In this document: one piece after another, positions 43,601 through 54,655 of the stretch
Layout: every line of letters starts with the position of its first letter
Position numbering within the stretch: position 1 is the first letter of the stretch
Origin: Liolophura sinensis
Lineage: Eukaryota; Mollusca; Polyplacophora; Chitonida; Chitonidae
Direction of reading: 5' to 3'
Assembly (NCBI RefSeq): GCF_032854445.1
Contig: NC_088306.1
Location: 1,616,501-1,680,500 of the forward strand
Length of the DNA: 64,000 bases
Translations under genes and position numbers: made by a program
Notes under the pieces: generated by a model
The model's database searches: none
Seen by the model: the letters and a program-made list of their open reading frames with translations, nothing else
Told to the model about the DNA's origin: nothing

Positions 43601-46600
43601 GTTATATACATACGCTGATATCATTTGATCTTAATGGTTTCTTGAAAATGTGATATACACATAAACAATGACAACATAACTAGCAACATTAGTCAACATT
43701 CATGAGTTTCATATACTCCGGTGGCATGGTGCGAGTATTTCTGTTGAATTATATCTATGTATCATGTATGTATGTACCCTTGGAGTTTAACGTCGTACTT
43801 AACCATTTCTTTAGTCACATGACCACGACGAGACATTAGGTGTGTATACATATATTGTGTCTTTTTGTGACAGAAAATTATCACTATTTCAGTCTCTAAA
43901 TCTGCCTATGAAATCTATGAAAATGCATCAGTACATGTAGTTATATAGGCCCCCCTCAGATGCTCACGAGGTATACACATGTTGTCTTGTATTTTTTTGT
44001 ATCGTGTGTCTACTTTAAATGAAAATGACAAATGAAAATTGAGACGACCGTCAGTCTAAAATGAGTGTCAGCGGTAACTGCTCTACTTGCAGTTTCCTCG
44101 GCGTGCTCTCAAGCCACTTTGTTCTTAGGGTTAGGATCAGCCACATCGGACACCACTTGCCAAGAACTTCCCGATATATTCTCGCAGAAGTCCACCGAGT
44201 TTCTGAAGACTTCCGTATATCTGCGGCATTGGCTTCCAGCTGGGCACTTGTTTTAACCTGTTGATGTACACAACACATTATGAATCTATAGACGTGAAAA
44301 CAGACATTCGTACACCGTGCAGACGTCAACCACAATGGACATTCCCACCAGTTTCCAAAACAAGTTTAAACAGAGTTTTGTTCAACAGTTCATTTGTGAA
44401 CCTCAAACCTCCCTATTAACACCCATTTTGTGAACCAAACATCCCCCTTTTAACATTTAGGTGGAGCAATCCCTTATGAACCATACATATGTTTTTTAAC
44501 ATCCAGGTGTAACACTCCGTTTATGATTCTTAAAAACCCCTTTTAACATCCAGGCAGAGTACCCCATTTGTCAATCCGAAATCTCCCTTTCAATATCCAA
44601 GTGGAGCACTACATTTATGAACCATAAATGTCCTTTTTCACATGCCCCAGTCCATCCTTTCGGAACCAGCCCACCAGTACGCTCTTAGAATGAAAGGTAT
44701 GTGCCGAAGGTTCTTCACGAGTTCTATATGAATCTATAACTACGTTTCGTGAGGCAGAGCTGTCTTTGTGATGTTTTTATTCTCGTGAAACGACAAATCA
44801 GCAGATTTTGGGGTTGACGGGAGATGTGTGGTTCACATTTGGGTTGGCAGCTGGGACGAATTTTTGGTTGTGCACAGGGTGATGAACACATTCGTATCAT
44901 GCAAATGCTCTGCATGATATATTACAAGTTTAAAACTACATCTGTTAAAACAACTGTAAGGTTTCTTTCATAATGATATAAGGACGTCACTAACCTGCCT
45001 TGCATTACATAAAGCACCGTGGATGGTTGTTACAACCTAACACAGTTCCACACAATGATAAAATGAAATTCAAAATGATATTATCTGTAATAGACGGTTT
45101 TTAAATAAGATCAAATGAATTCTTCACTCAAGGGGTCCAAATGAAATTTTTGCCCATTCTGTACAATTAAGGGATATATGGGAGCCTACAGGGGACGTCA
45201 CTACCCTGCCTTGTATTACAAAATTTGGAGTTATATGAGGTATAGAATGATCCTATCGGCTCGCATAATACCATAATCTCCCCCAGAATTCAGACTAGAT
45301 TTACCAAATATTTTCAAGACACAGTCCTTCATTATTCATGTTATGGCCTTAGTATCTATCTATAACCTTCCGATCTATCCCATGTGTCAGTAAAATGTGA
45401 GCCGTACAAAATATGTCTCATACCTTTCTCAGCCGTACACTGGATTAGGCAAATATCATGGCGCGAGGGGTAAAATGTCATGGCCGTTTTCATGGCACGA
45501 AAGGAGTAATGTTTCTGCAGTATGTACTTGTTTTGGATTACACAAGATAGAGTACTGTTTGAAATAAAAAAAACAGTTTCCTGTTTCTAATCCAGTTCAA
45601 AAGACCTTCTCAACCGTAAAATCTTGCCATTAAAAAAATACAAAAAAGTTCCAACATGTACGATCGTGAGTATCCTTTATATCGCATTTGTCACAGGGAA
45701 AATAGCATTGCTTATATATTCATGATCACCCATTCATGAACAACTCACCTTGCGACCAGTCGAAACCCTTATCCCATCTAGATAGACACGTATAGGCGTC
45801 CTTACAGGCTTCCCACCAACTTAAGCAATCACTCTCTCATAGCGGTACGCCCAGAAAGCGTTCTTTTCTGAACGTCTGGTCCACCTATATAAAGAATCCA
45901 ATTAGACCCATAGGGGCGTGTTCTGGTTTAATTCCCACTGTTGTGCTTTTGGTCATAAAGTTTGTCACATGATAGGTGTGGCGAAAAGGTTTCCCATGTA
46001 AGGTAATTGGTTTCTGCGATCCATAATACCTAACCGATGTTACATAACTATGTGAAATATTGTAGAAAGCGTGTGCATTTTTGCGCAGCCGAAACTTAAC
46101 TGTCACGGTAACATTTACTGGAGGAAGTAATACAATGCCATGACAGTTGAGCCTGTTGCAAATTTACGCACGTTTTTACGGACCCCTGGAGCTTATTGCA
46201 TAAAGCATGCGCATATTTGTGCAAACGTAGCTGCATGGCATGGTGACAGACAAGGAAGTGCTACGTTGCCATAACATTTGCGAGTGCTGCAAAGTTTCGC
46301 ACGCTCCGTAAAATGAATATGTGCCCCTAATTAACAGCCCAGTAATAGCATGAAATAAATAATAAACATACTACACGCAACGTAACGGTTACAATACTGC
46401 TAAATAGGTTTCCTTATTGCAATATAAAACTCATAATTTTCCTGACCATAGAAATATATAAATGGTAAATGTCTCGTTCATTAGGCACTGCTGATGTAAA
46501 CTAACGAAGAGCTTATGACCTCGTGTGTTATTAACTGAATGGCATACATCTCAACCACTCGTCGGTGGTAATACATACTGCTGGATATCATTCCAAACCA

Positions 46601-48370
46601 AAAGGCAGTATTTTACCAATGTACCGGTTCAAAAGCCTTATTCAAATAACTGGGGAATTGTTTACATTGGCCTACACTGAAGAAGCATTGTTATATTTTG
46701 TAACAAAACCAAGGATAGGTTATTGGAAAGTGTATTACCTAATACTGGTATTAAGTCATATTAGATTTCTAAAATCTCCCCAAAACCAGCAGTCAATGGA
46801 GCTGTCAAAGTACAAGGTGTAATAGTAACACATTTAGTTCAGATTTAATGTACAGTTGGGCTATTATTTTTGGACTAAGAACAAAATAGAAGATTTGGCT
46901 CAAAGTTAAATCTGGTATTACGTCTAAAAATAGTTTTAAACAACCGGACCCAGGCGCTCATTTAAAAAAATCACCCTTTTAATCCAAGGCCCTTTGTTGG
47001 GTGAACATTCGTATAGAGACCAATATTAGAGACCATATTTGCAAATAACCCTTTCGTCTGACATTTGCATCATTTCTATTTCCCCCCCCCCCCCCTTCAC
47101 TCTCTAGAGCATTCGTAAGGTAATCACACGGTTTCAAGCGAATTGCAGTGATTTCTGGGGCTGAATTTGAACTGATTTCATGTGTGAGTTGACACTGACA
47201 TCAGGATGGGTAAAAAGTTTCCTGGAGACGAGTAGAAAATAATTTCAAGATGGATACAATTGCGTCAACAAAAAAACCTGTATCAATTTTTAAAGATACA
47301 AAGTTTGAACATTTTCAATACATCCCTTATGTTATACGCTGTGCTAGTATGCATAAAGAAAAGAAGAACAGTTTTCTTAATTTTTCCCATGAATTATAAG
47401 AAGAAAGAGAACAAGAAGGAAAATGCTTACCACTCCTTCTAAGCCAGGCTCTGGACTTGGCTTCGACTTTTTGACTTGCTCCCCACACATTTGTTTAACA
47501 GTTCGTCGACAGCTTCTGTGCTAGAGGGCCGAGCCAGGATACAGAAAAACACCCCACTACAGACAACTCTAATGAGTGCCATACTTGTTCCTTCACTTGA
47601 AACCCTTCTCGCTTGACGAATACCTTATCTGTGCGCTGTTACGCAATATAAACTGTCAAACTCTCATGCGGCCACCGCAAGTGTATTCCATGGTGTTGAC
47701 GATGCCTTGTTGGACATACCTGATTGAAAACTTGAAAATCAGGTTGAAAATAAATTCTAAGACTTCGTAAGAAGCTCTGTGGCGGAGGAATCTGAGTTGC
47801 TACCAAAACCTGTGTCTTTTTAAAAAAGCCTCTACACTCAATTTGAGGTGTATGTATTTATTGTATTTATTCACGTATTCATTCAGTGTTCCAGGGGCTA
47901 CAGGTGGGTACTTGGCGCATTTACACCTGTATGAATTGCTGTAGGAGATTTCTTAACACTGTGAAGGTTTATACGCTCACAATTGGATTCCTCGAAACTT
48001 CTGATCGAGTGTTATAGACCATTAAACTATGGCTCTTGTCCCGCATTGTTTGTTTCATTTTCTCTCACGTGAGATGATGTTTGAGAGAACACAACTGTTG
48101 GATTATTTCTACCATTACTTTACAGGTGGATAATATTTAGGTTAACAAGCTGCTGTCTGCAGGGCCGCAGTCGGATTCAGCTGTCAGCCTAAGCCGTGTT
48201 TTGTGCGTTTTTTGTTCGGGTTGTTTAAAATCCCATGTCGCCAACTCCCTTGTACGTGGGTGGCCTGTGTTTTCCCACATTTAAACATACAGGTGCAAAA
48301 ACATCGCTCCCACAATCAGTTTAGGTTGTACGGGTTTTTTTGAAAAGAAGAACGAATTTAATTTGATTTT
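43601..48370. other. No confident gene; repeats and one ambiguous open block
   Basis: A SINE-2 tail fragment lies at 43771-43835 (GTTTAACGTCGTACTTAACC). A GC-richer block at 44050-44265 is open on both strands; a minus frame reads SWKPMPQIYGSLQKLGGLLR and could be an exon, but strand is undecided. Diverged ~56-bp quasi-repeats occur at 44390-44640 (AACATCCAGG, TTATGAACCAT). A repeated block GGACGTCACTA.CCTGCCTTG lies at 44983 and 45195. There is a C14 tract at 47082. Confidence 0.35.
46690..46955 (+). repeat. Dispersed repeat family B, copy 2
   Basis: Collinear with 34600-34870, ending TAGTTTTAAACAACCGGACC. The 85-codon frame overlapping it is therefore not taken as a gene. Confidence 0.65.
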
Positions 48371-48480
48371 ATTTTATTTCACTGTAGTTTAACGCAGTAC
48401 TGAAGAATATTTCACTTATATTTATGTAAGAGCCTCCGTGCCCGAGTAGTTAGCGTGTTAGCGCAACACGATGACTCAAA
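48371..48480. mobile_element. SINE fragments: inverted tail joined to a forward head
   Basis: 48371-48425 is an inverted V-SINE tail (GTACTGAAGAATATTTCAC). 48427-48480 is a forward tRNA-like head (CCTCCGTGCCCGAGTAGTTA, GCGTGTTAGCGCAACACGAT). The body between them is absent. Confidence 0.7.
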
Positions 48481-49246
48481 TAGTATCATTTTTAATGGGG
48501 CATTTGATGCCAGGACAGCTATTTTCTTTCCTTGAAAGTTACATAAACAAAGTTCCCATGGATTCTGGCCATATCGGCGAATATGTGAGTGTGATGCCAT
48601 TGTTCTTTTGACTATAAAAAGTAATCAGTCATTACTGCAGTGCATTCGCTGAAAATATTATTAAATGAATGAGTAAAGGCATTTTCAAAGACACTTTATA
48701 TTGATATCTATGATGAGTAGAGGGAAACTGATTCATTTCCTATAGTTATGGAATCCGGCTACGGTCATGCTGTCTTCCATAACCTAATCTCACCAGAAAC
48801 AGCGACATTTGAACGACTTCACCAGATTTGGTCCAAGGAAAATCAGAGATTTGGTCCAAGGAGAATCACGCATCGTTTACTGAATTTAATGTTGTTCACT
48901 GAATTTGGCGTTTTGTACTGAATTTCAACTCGATGTCGACAAAATCCCTCACTGACTAGGGCGCTCAGGACAACAAATAGATAGCGGACAATTAGCCGGA
49001 TTCTATGACGGCCTGTCGGTCATCAAATGATCTCAAGCGGGCAACGGTAATTGACGATGATTTATCAAACTGTCCCAGTCAATGCACGGACTATCTCCAG
49101 TGAGAATCCATGAAACGCCAGACATGGAAATACAAAACCGATTGTTTTGGAGCAGCCTATATTAGCTGGTGAAAGTGACATGGAGTACCGTATGTAATCC
49201 TTTCTTGTTCAGGATTGGATCATATATCTGCTTGTTCAGGGAAATC

Positions 49247-49861
49247 AGAGCTGAGTAACAACGCAGTTTGTCATAACAAGCAGTTCGTAACAATTATTAC
49301 CAAAAGGCCACTCTTAAAAACTCGTAATACATTCATAAAAGGAATAAGTTATCTCAAAAAGCAACTCTGGGAGTTTCAGTTTGTAATAACTCATTACATA
49401 AAGTTACCCCCTGAGTGTAACCACGCAATTTGTAATAAAATTCAATTCGTAAAATAATTATTAGAAAAGTTCACTTTGAGAGTAGCCTTTTGTAATACAT
49501 TCTTGAAAGAAATACGTTAAAACAAACAGACTTGCAATTTGTAATAATTTATTACATAAAGCCACTAGCAGCGTGTAACAACTCAATTTGCTATAAAAAG
49601 CATTTTATAATAATTATTACAAAAACCCTGCTTTTGTTAAAAAAAAGTTGAAAGCAAATAAGCTGTTACAAAAAGCCACTCTAGGAGTAGCAGTTTGTAG
49701 TAAGTTATAACAAAAAGAGTGTTTTTTGTTTTGCAATTTGTAAAATAATTGTTAAATTCTTGAAAGGAATAAGTCATTACAAAAAACCACTGTGGGAGTG
49801 GCAATTTGTAATACTATATTACAAATTGCGTTTTTATTACAAATTGCGTTGTTACAGAGCT
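49247..49861. mobile_element. TIR-bordered non-autonomous element, 603 bp, internally repetitive
   Basis: The element (49253-49855) is flanked by AGAGCT on both sides. Its ends are GTAACAACGCAGTTTGT and the complement of ACAAATTGCGTTGTTAC. The interior repeats blocks such as AAAGCCACTCTGGGAGT, GCAATTTGTAATAA and TTCTTGAAAGGAATAAGT in decayed form. No ORF for a transposase. The paralogous position near 59540 lacks it. Confidence 0.75.
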
Positions 49862-50007
49862 CGAGGGGGCTTGATCACAGTATGTGGTGGACGACGCTCG
49901 TGTGGCGGTGAGAGCGGGCTAACGCTCACTGTAGACCACGTTGTTATTTCAACTACTTATTTCTGAAAGTCGGAAAGTTCATCAGCATAAGTTGCCAAAT
50001 GTCTGCT

Positions 50008-50078
50008 GAGCTCATGGCTTCCCCCAGGGCTCTGTCCGGTTTTCAGCCACCATAATCAAATAAATAAATCAATCAAAT
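50008..50078 (+). mobile_element. V-SINE remnant (core plus A-rich tail)
   Basis: CAGGGCTCTGTCCGGTTTTC, AGCCACCATAAT and AAATAAATAAATCAATCAAA remain; head and tail block are deleted. It occupies the position of the fuller SINE at 60064 in the other duplicate. Confidence 0.75.
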
Positions 50079-50907
50079 TACTTTTATCGCTCTCTGGCCA
50101 ATGGCGTCGCGGACTAGAATCCAGTACTCGCCGCATGGTTGAGCTATGACCTCAAATACACAGAAGGATGGTGGGGAAAAGTTCACAGCTATTACACACA
50201 CATTTGTTAGGCAGTTACAGAGTCAGACACAGAATAAACAACATGCGCCCCACATGTTCGTATTATTCACACAAAGCACTATTACAAACCACTATACAAA
50301 AATAAATACTCTGAAACCGTTACATTAGTCTGATTAAAAGTAAGGGATCTGATTTTAATCTGTAAAACAACAGCAGACGATGATTAATAGTCCAGTGTAT
50401 CAGTTAAATGAAGAGCGCATTATTTTTTTTTAAATAGCCCTGTTTATATGGTGATGTTTACAGGACTAATATTTATTTTAAGTTTGGTGTTACGCTTGAC
50501 AGCCAGGCCACAACATCCGTATTCATTTCATTTCAGTACGATTGAAAAAGCACTAAGCGGATGGACTAGATAATGTCACAAACAATACCAAAGCACTGGT
50601 TTAGGCTTCGCACAGCGAACTGTTACCAGCAGTTAATGGTGTACAAAGCTTGCCCACAGATGACATCCGGGTATCTGATGTCCGTAAACACGCATGCGTG
50701 AGGGCTTCGGGGCATACAACAAACCCCCATTTTCTCTGGCAGGTGCGATTATGTCAACCAAATCATCCATGATTATTTTCATTCAACAGACCGAGGATAC
50801 TTTTCCTTTACCTCCTTTGATCTTCTAATTTATTAAACTGCTTAACTACAGGTTGTTTTTATAAAGTAATCCGCATGCTGTAATCTGGGATCATTTTAAC
50901 TTGTATC

Positions 50908-52018
50908 CATGCAAAATCTTACCCAAGTCGTACCCATCTTCAGCCAAGTTGTACCCAACTTCAGCCAAGTGGTAGGCCTACCCATCTTCAGCCAAATCGT
51001 ACCCATCTTCTGCCAAGTTTTCCCCAACTTAAGCCATGCTTTAACCAACTTCATCCAAGTCGTACCCAACTTCATCCAAGTCGTACCCAACATCAGCCAA
51101 GTTGTCGCCAACTTAAGCCAAGTTTTAACCAACTTCAGCCGATTTGTCCCCAACCTCAGGCAAGTTGTACGCAACATTAGTCGCCGTACTCGACTTCAGC
51201 CAAGTTGTCCCCGGCCAGCTTCAGGCAAGTCGTACCCAACTTCAGGCAAGTCGTACCCAACTTCAGCCACATCGTATCTAACTTCAGCCACATCGTACCC
51301 AACTTCAGCCACATCGTACCCAACTTCAGCCACATCGTACCCAACTTCAGCCTTCGTACCCAACTTCAGCCAAGTTGTACCCAACTTCAAACAAGTCGTA
51401 CCCAACTTCAGCCCGTTCGTACGCAACTTCAGCCAAATCGTACCCAACTTCAGCCAAGTCGTACCCAAATCCAGCCCGTTCGTGCCCAACTTCAGCCAAG
51501 TCGTACCCAAATCCAGCCCGTTGGTACGCAACTTCAGCCAAGTCGTACCCAACTTCATCCAAGTCGTACCCAACATCAGCCAAGTTGTCGCCAACTTAAG
51601 CCAAGTTTTAACCAACTTCAGCCGATTTGTCCCCAACCTCAGGCAAGTTGTACGCAACATTAGCCGCCGTACTCGACTTCAGCCAAGTTGTCCCCGGCCA
51701 GCTTCAGGCAAGTCGTACCCAACTTCAGGCAAGTCGTACCCAACTTCAGCCACATCGTATCTAACTTCAGCCACATCGTACCCAACTTCAGCCACATCGT
51801 ACCCAACTTCAGCCAAGTTGTACCCAACTTCAGCCAAGTTGTACCCAACTTCAAACAAGTCGTACCCAACTTCAGCCCGTTCGTACGCAACTTCAGCCAA
51901 ATCGTACCCAACTTCAGCCAAGTCGTACCCAAATCCAGCCCGTTCGTACCCAACTTCAGCCAAGTCGTACCCAAATCCAGCCCGTTGGTACGCAACTTCA
52001 GCCAAATCGTACCCAAGC
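50908..52018. repeat. Tandem array, 21-bp unit, ~53 copies with a 483-bp higher-order repeat
   Basis: Units carry CTTCAGCCAAGTCGTACCCA. A marker block (GCCGTACTCGACTTCAGCC) recurs at about 51181 and 51664, 483 bases apart, exactly 23 units, showing a long block was duplicated as a whole. A 420-codon + frame from an ATG at 50909 and several minus frames are open because the period is a multiple of three. No independent coding evidence. Confidence 0.96.
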
Positions 52019-53191
52019 TTCTTGATTGGTGCTTTGTATTATGATCATGAATATTTCTACGACGCTGTTTGTTTTGTTTTGTTTTCGGATTTCTTCCTAT
52101 TTTTTAATCTGCTTGTTGAAAGAACCGCTAATGATTTTAAGATTATAGACACAAGGCGGGCTGTAAAATAGAAGATATATAATGAGCGACCCATTACATC
52201 AAATTCATTAGGCCTAAACAAGTGGTGTAATTTTCATTTGTTCCGAGCCTGTGCGATAAGATTGTGAAGATTTATTCAAACTTAGCGCGAACAATTCACC
52301 TCAAAACTTATTTTCTGGTCTCACTAGCCATCAGGGAACTTGGACAATGTAACAAGACTGTCTACGATGCTTCAAAATGCTTGATTTTGGTTGTGTTTTG
52401 GCCTTTCCGGGTGATGGTACAAGTGAATAGGTCACACTGGGGCAAGCTATCGTGTTTGATGTGGCAAATAGAATAAACTAGATCTAAGAATAAACTTGAA
52501 GTACATCAATTGTAGACCAGTTCCTACACACGAGACAACTCCTTCGTGCTCTACAAACTGGTAAGGTAAGTTTCTAGGTGTTTAATTTCGTGCGAATCTG
52601 ATACCGAGGCATGCTGCTGTCGTTGACGGTTCAACTTGCCTTTGTCAACTTCACCAAACTTTAGCCTTTTCATATTTCGTCACGATAAATTTTATGCCTA
52701 TCTAGTGTATCCGTTTGATACCAAGAAACTGCTGTCCTGGTACAGTAAATTATCGCTAACTGGGTGTTTCCATGGCAACAAACAATAGCAGTAGTCCGGT
52801 TGTTCAGTAATAATCCGCCAAAAATTGAGCTCTCGGTCAAAACGTCAATTTTTCGTTCAAACCAGGCATTGTGTTTTTAATTTATAGCATGAAGATCAAC
52901 GTTCACTAGGAAAATCTCTTTAATGAAGCTTTCATGTGTGTATTTCTACGTGCTGCCAAAGATTCGTTTTGGTTAACGTTTGTCTTCACCTGTAAATATA
53001 TATACATCAAAATGCGATCGGTTTTGTCATGTTTTGGCAAGTTTAAAATCCGTATTTTTGCCGTAATCTATTGAACATCCTTCTTAGTAGACCTACATTG
53101 AGCAAACAAAAGTTATTGTGGAGAATATATTGCACCTTGAGGAAGAGTTCGAATCTTTGTCGTTCATTTTGTTTTCTTTGAAAACATACTT
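52019..53191. other. No gene recognised
   Basis: Ordinary A+T-rich DNA between arrays. The 52264-52476 frame lacks an ATG. Confidence 0.35.
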
Positions 53192-53966
53192 TTGTGTGAG
53201 TAGAGATCTTGCATTGTGTGAGTAGAGATCTTGCATTGTGTGAGTAGAGATCTTGCATTGTGTGAGTAGAGATCTTGCATTGTGTGAGTAGAGATCTTGC
53301 ATTGTGTGAGTAAAGATATTGCATTGTGTGAGTAGAGATCTTGCATTGTGTGAGTAGAGATCTTGCATTGTGTGAGTTGAGATCTTGCATTGTGTGAGTA
53401 GAGATCTTGCATTGTGTGAGTACAGATCTTGCATTGTGTGAGTACAGATATTGCATTGTGTGAGTAGAGATCTTGGATGGTGTGAGTAAAGACATTGCAT
53501 TGTGTGAGTAGAGATCTTGCATTGTTTGAGTAAAGATATTGCATTGTGTGAGTAGGGATCTTGCATGGTGTGAGTAGAGATCTTGCATTGTGTGAGTAGA
53601 GATCTTGCATGGTGTGAGTAAAGATATTGCATTGTGTGAGTAGAGATCTTGCATTGTGTGAGTAGAGATCTTGCATTGTGTGAGTAGAGATCTTGCATTG
53701 TGTGAGTAAAGATATTGCATTGTGTGAGTAGAGATCTTGCATGGTGTGAGTAGAAATCTTGCATTGTGTGAGTAGAGATCTCGCATGGTGTGAGTAGAGA
53801 TCTTGCATTGTGTGAGTAGAGATCTTGCATGGTGTGAGTAAACATATTGCATTGTGTGAGTAGAGATCTTGCATTGTGTGAGTAGAGATCTTGCATTGTG
53901 TGAGTAGAGATCTTGCATTGTGTGAGTAAAGATCTTGCATTGTGTGAGTAGAGATCTTGCATTGAA
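53192..53966. repeat. Tandem array, 22-bp unit, ~35 copies
   Basis: Units read GTGTGAGTAGAGATCTTGCA plus TT. Point variants (ACAGATATT, AAAGATATT, GCATGGTG) are scattered. The period is not a multiple of three, so all three minus frames stay open for 270-300 codons with a 22-residue super-period. These are spurious. Confidence 0.97.
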
Positions 53967-54270
53967 TAACTGTTATCATGAAGTAGAATCAATGGTTGTT
54001 AAGGTACGGGTATGTTATAACATAACGTGTGACAACAAGGGAAATCATACCTGAAGCATCCTGGTCGAGAGCATATGTGGTCCTCAGGCTATCATTAACA
54101 TTACCATGTTATGCGTAGAGGAAGCATAAGGCTGAGTAACAAAGTTACATTTGTTATATATTATATTATATTTATTGATTGGTTCATCACTGCGTACTCA
54201 GGAATTTTTCAGAACGTTACATTTGTGGTTCAGTCATTTTACCTGCTGTACAGTGTCTTATGCAAAAAAA

Positions 54271-54655
54271 GATAATAACCGATGGATACTGTATTGTTCT
54301 CATAAACTCCCTTCTCCGTGACCTGTAATAACCGATGGATGCTGTATTGTACTTACCAACTGCCCTCTCAGTGACTTGAAATAACTGATGTCTACCGTAT
54401 TGTAGTCATAAACTTCCGTCTCCGTGACCTGTAATAACCGATGGAGTCTGTATTTTTCTCATAAACTCCCTTCTCCGTGACCTGTAATAACCGATGGACA
54501 CTGTATTGTACTTATAAATTTCTCTCTCAGTGACTTGTAATAACCGATGGATACCGTATTGTACTCATAAACTCCCTTCTCCGTGACCTGTAATAACTGA
54601 TGGCTACCGTATTGTACTCACAAACTTGCGTCTCATTGACCTGTAATAACCAATG
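54271..54655. repeat. Tandem array, ~53-bp unit, ~7 copies
   Basis: The core is TGTAATAACCGATGGATACT plus CTCCGTGACC. Spacing varies slightly between units. Confidence 0.9.

Larger units (their letters stand above)
48965..50860 (+). repeat. Segmental duplication, copy 1
   Basis: Collinear with 59277-60655: GACAATTAGCCGGAT, GGTAATTGACGATGATTTAT, AGTCGGAAAGTTCATCAGC, ACTATTACACACACATTTGT-like blocks and TTTTCTCTGGCAGGT.CGATT. It carries the TIR element at 49247-49861 and about 400 bases (50285-50690) that the other copy lacks. Confidence 0.85.

Noticed and set aside
43036-43628. Minus frame of 191 codons with TNTHRTMHPGND repeats
   Set aside because: 51-bp array; all frames on both strands are open.
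50909-52171. 420-codon + frame starting at an ATG
   Set aside because: Almost wholly the 21-bp array, with opposing minus frames also open; reported as repeat, coding left only as a remote option.
53043-53992. Three minus frames of 271-299 codons
   Set aside because: By-products of the 22-bp array; three overlapping frames cannot all be genes and none has splice or start support.
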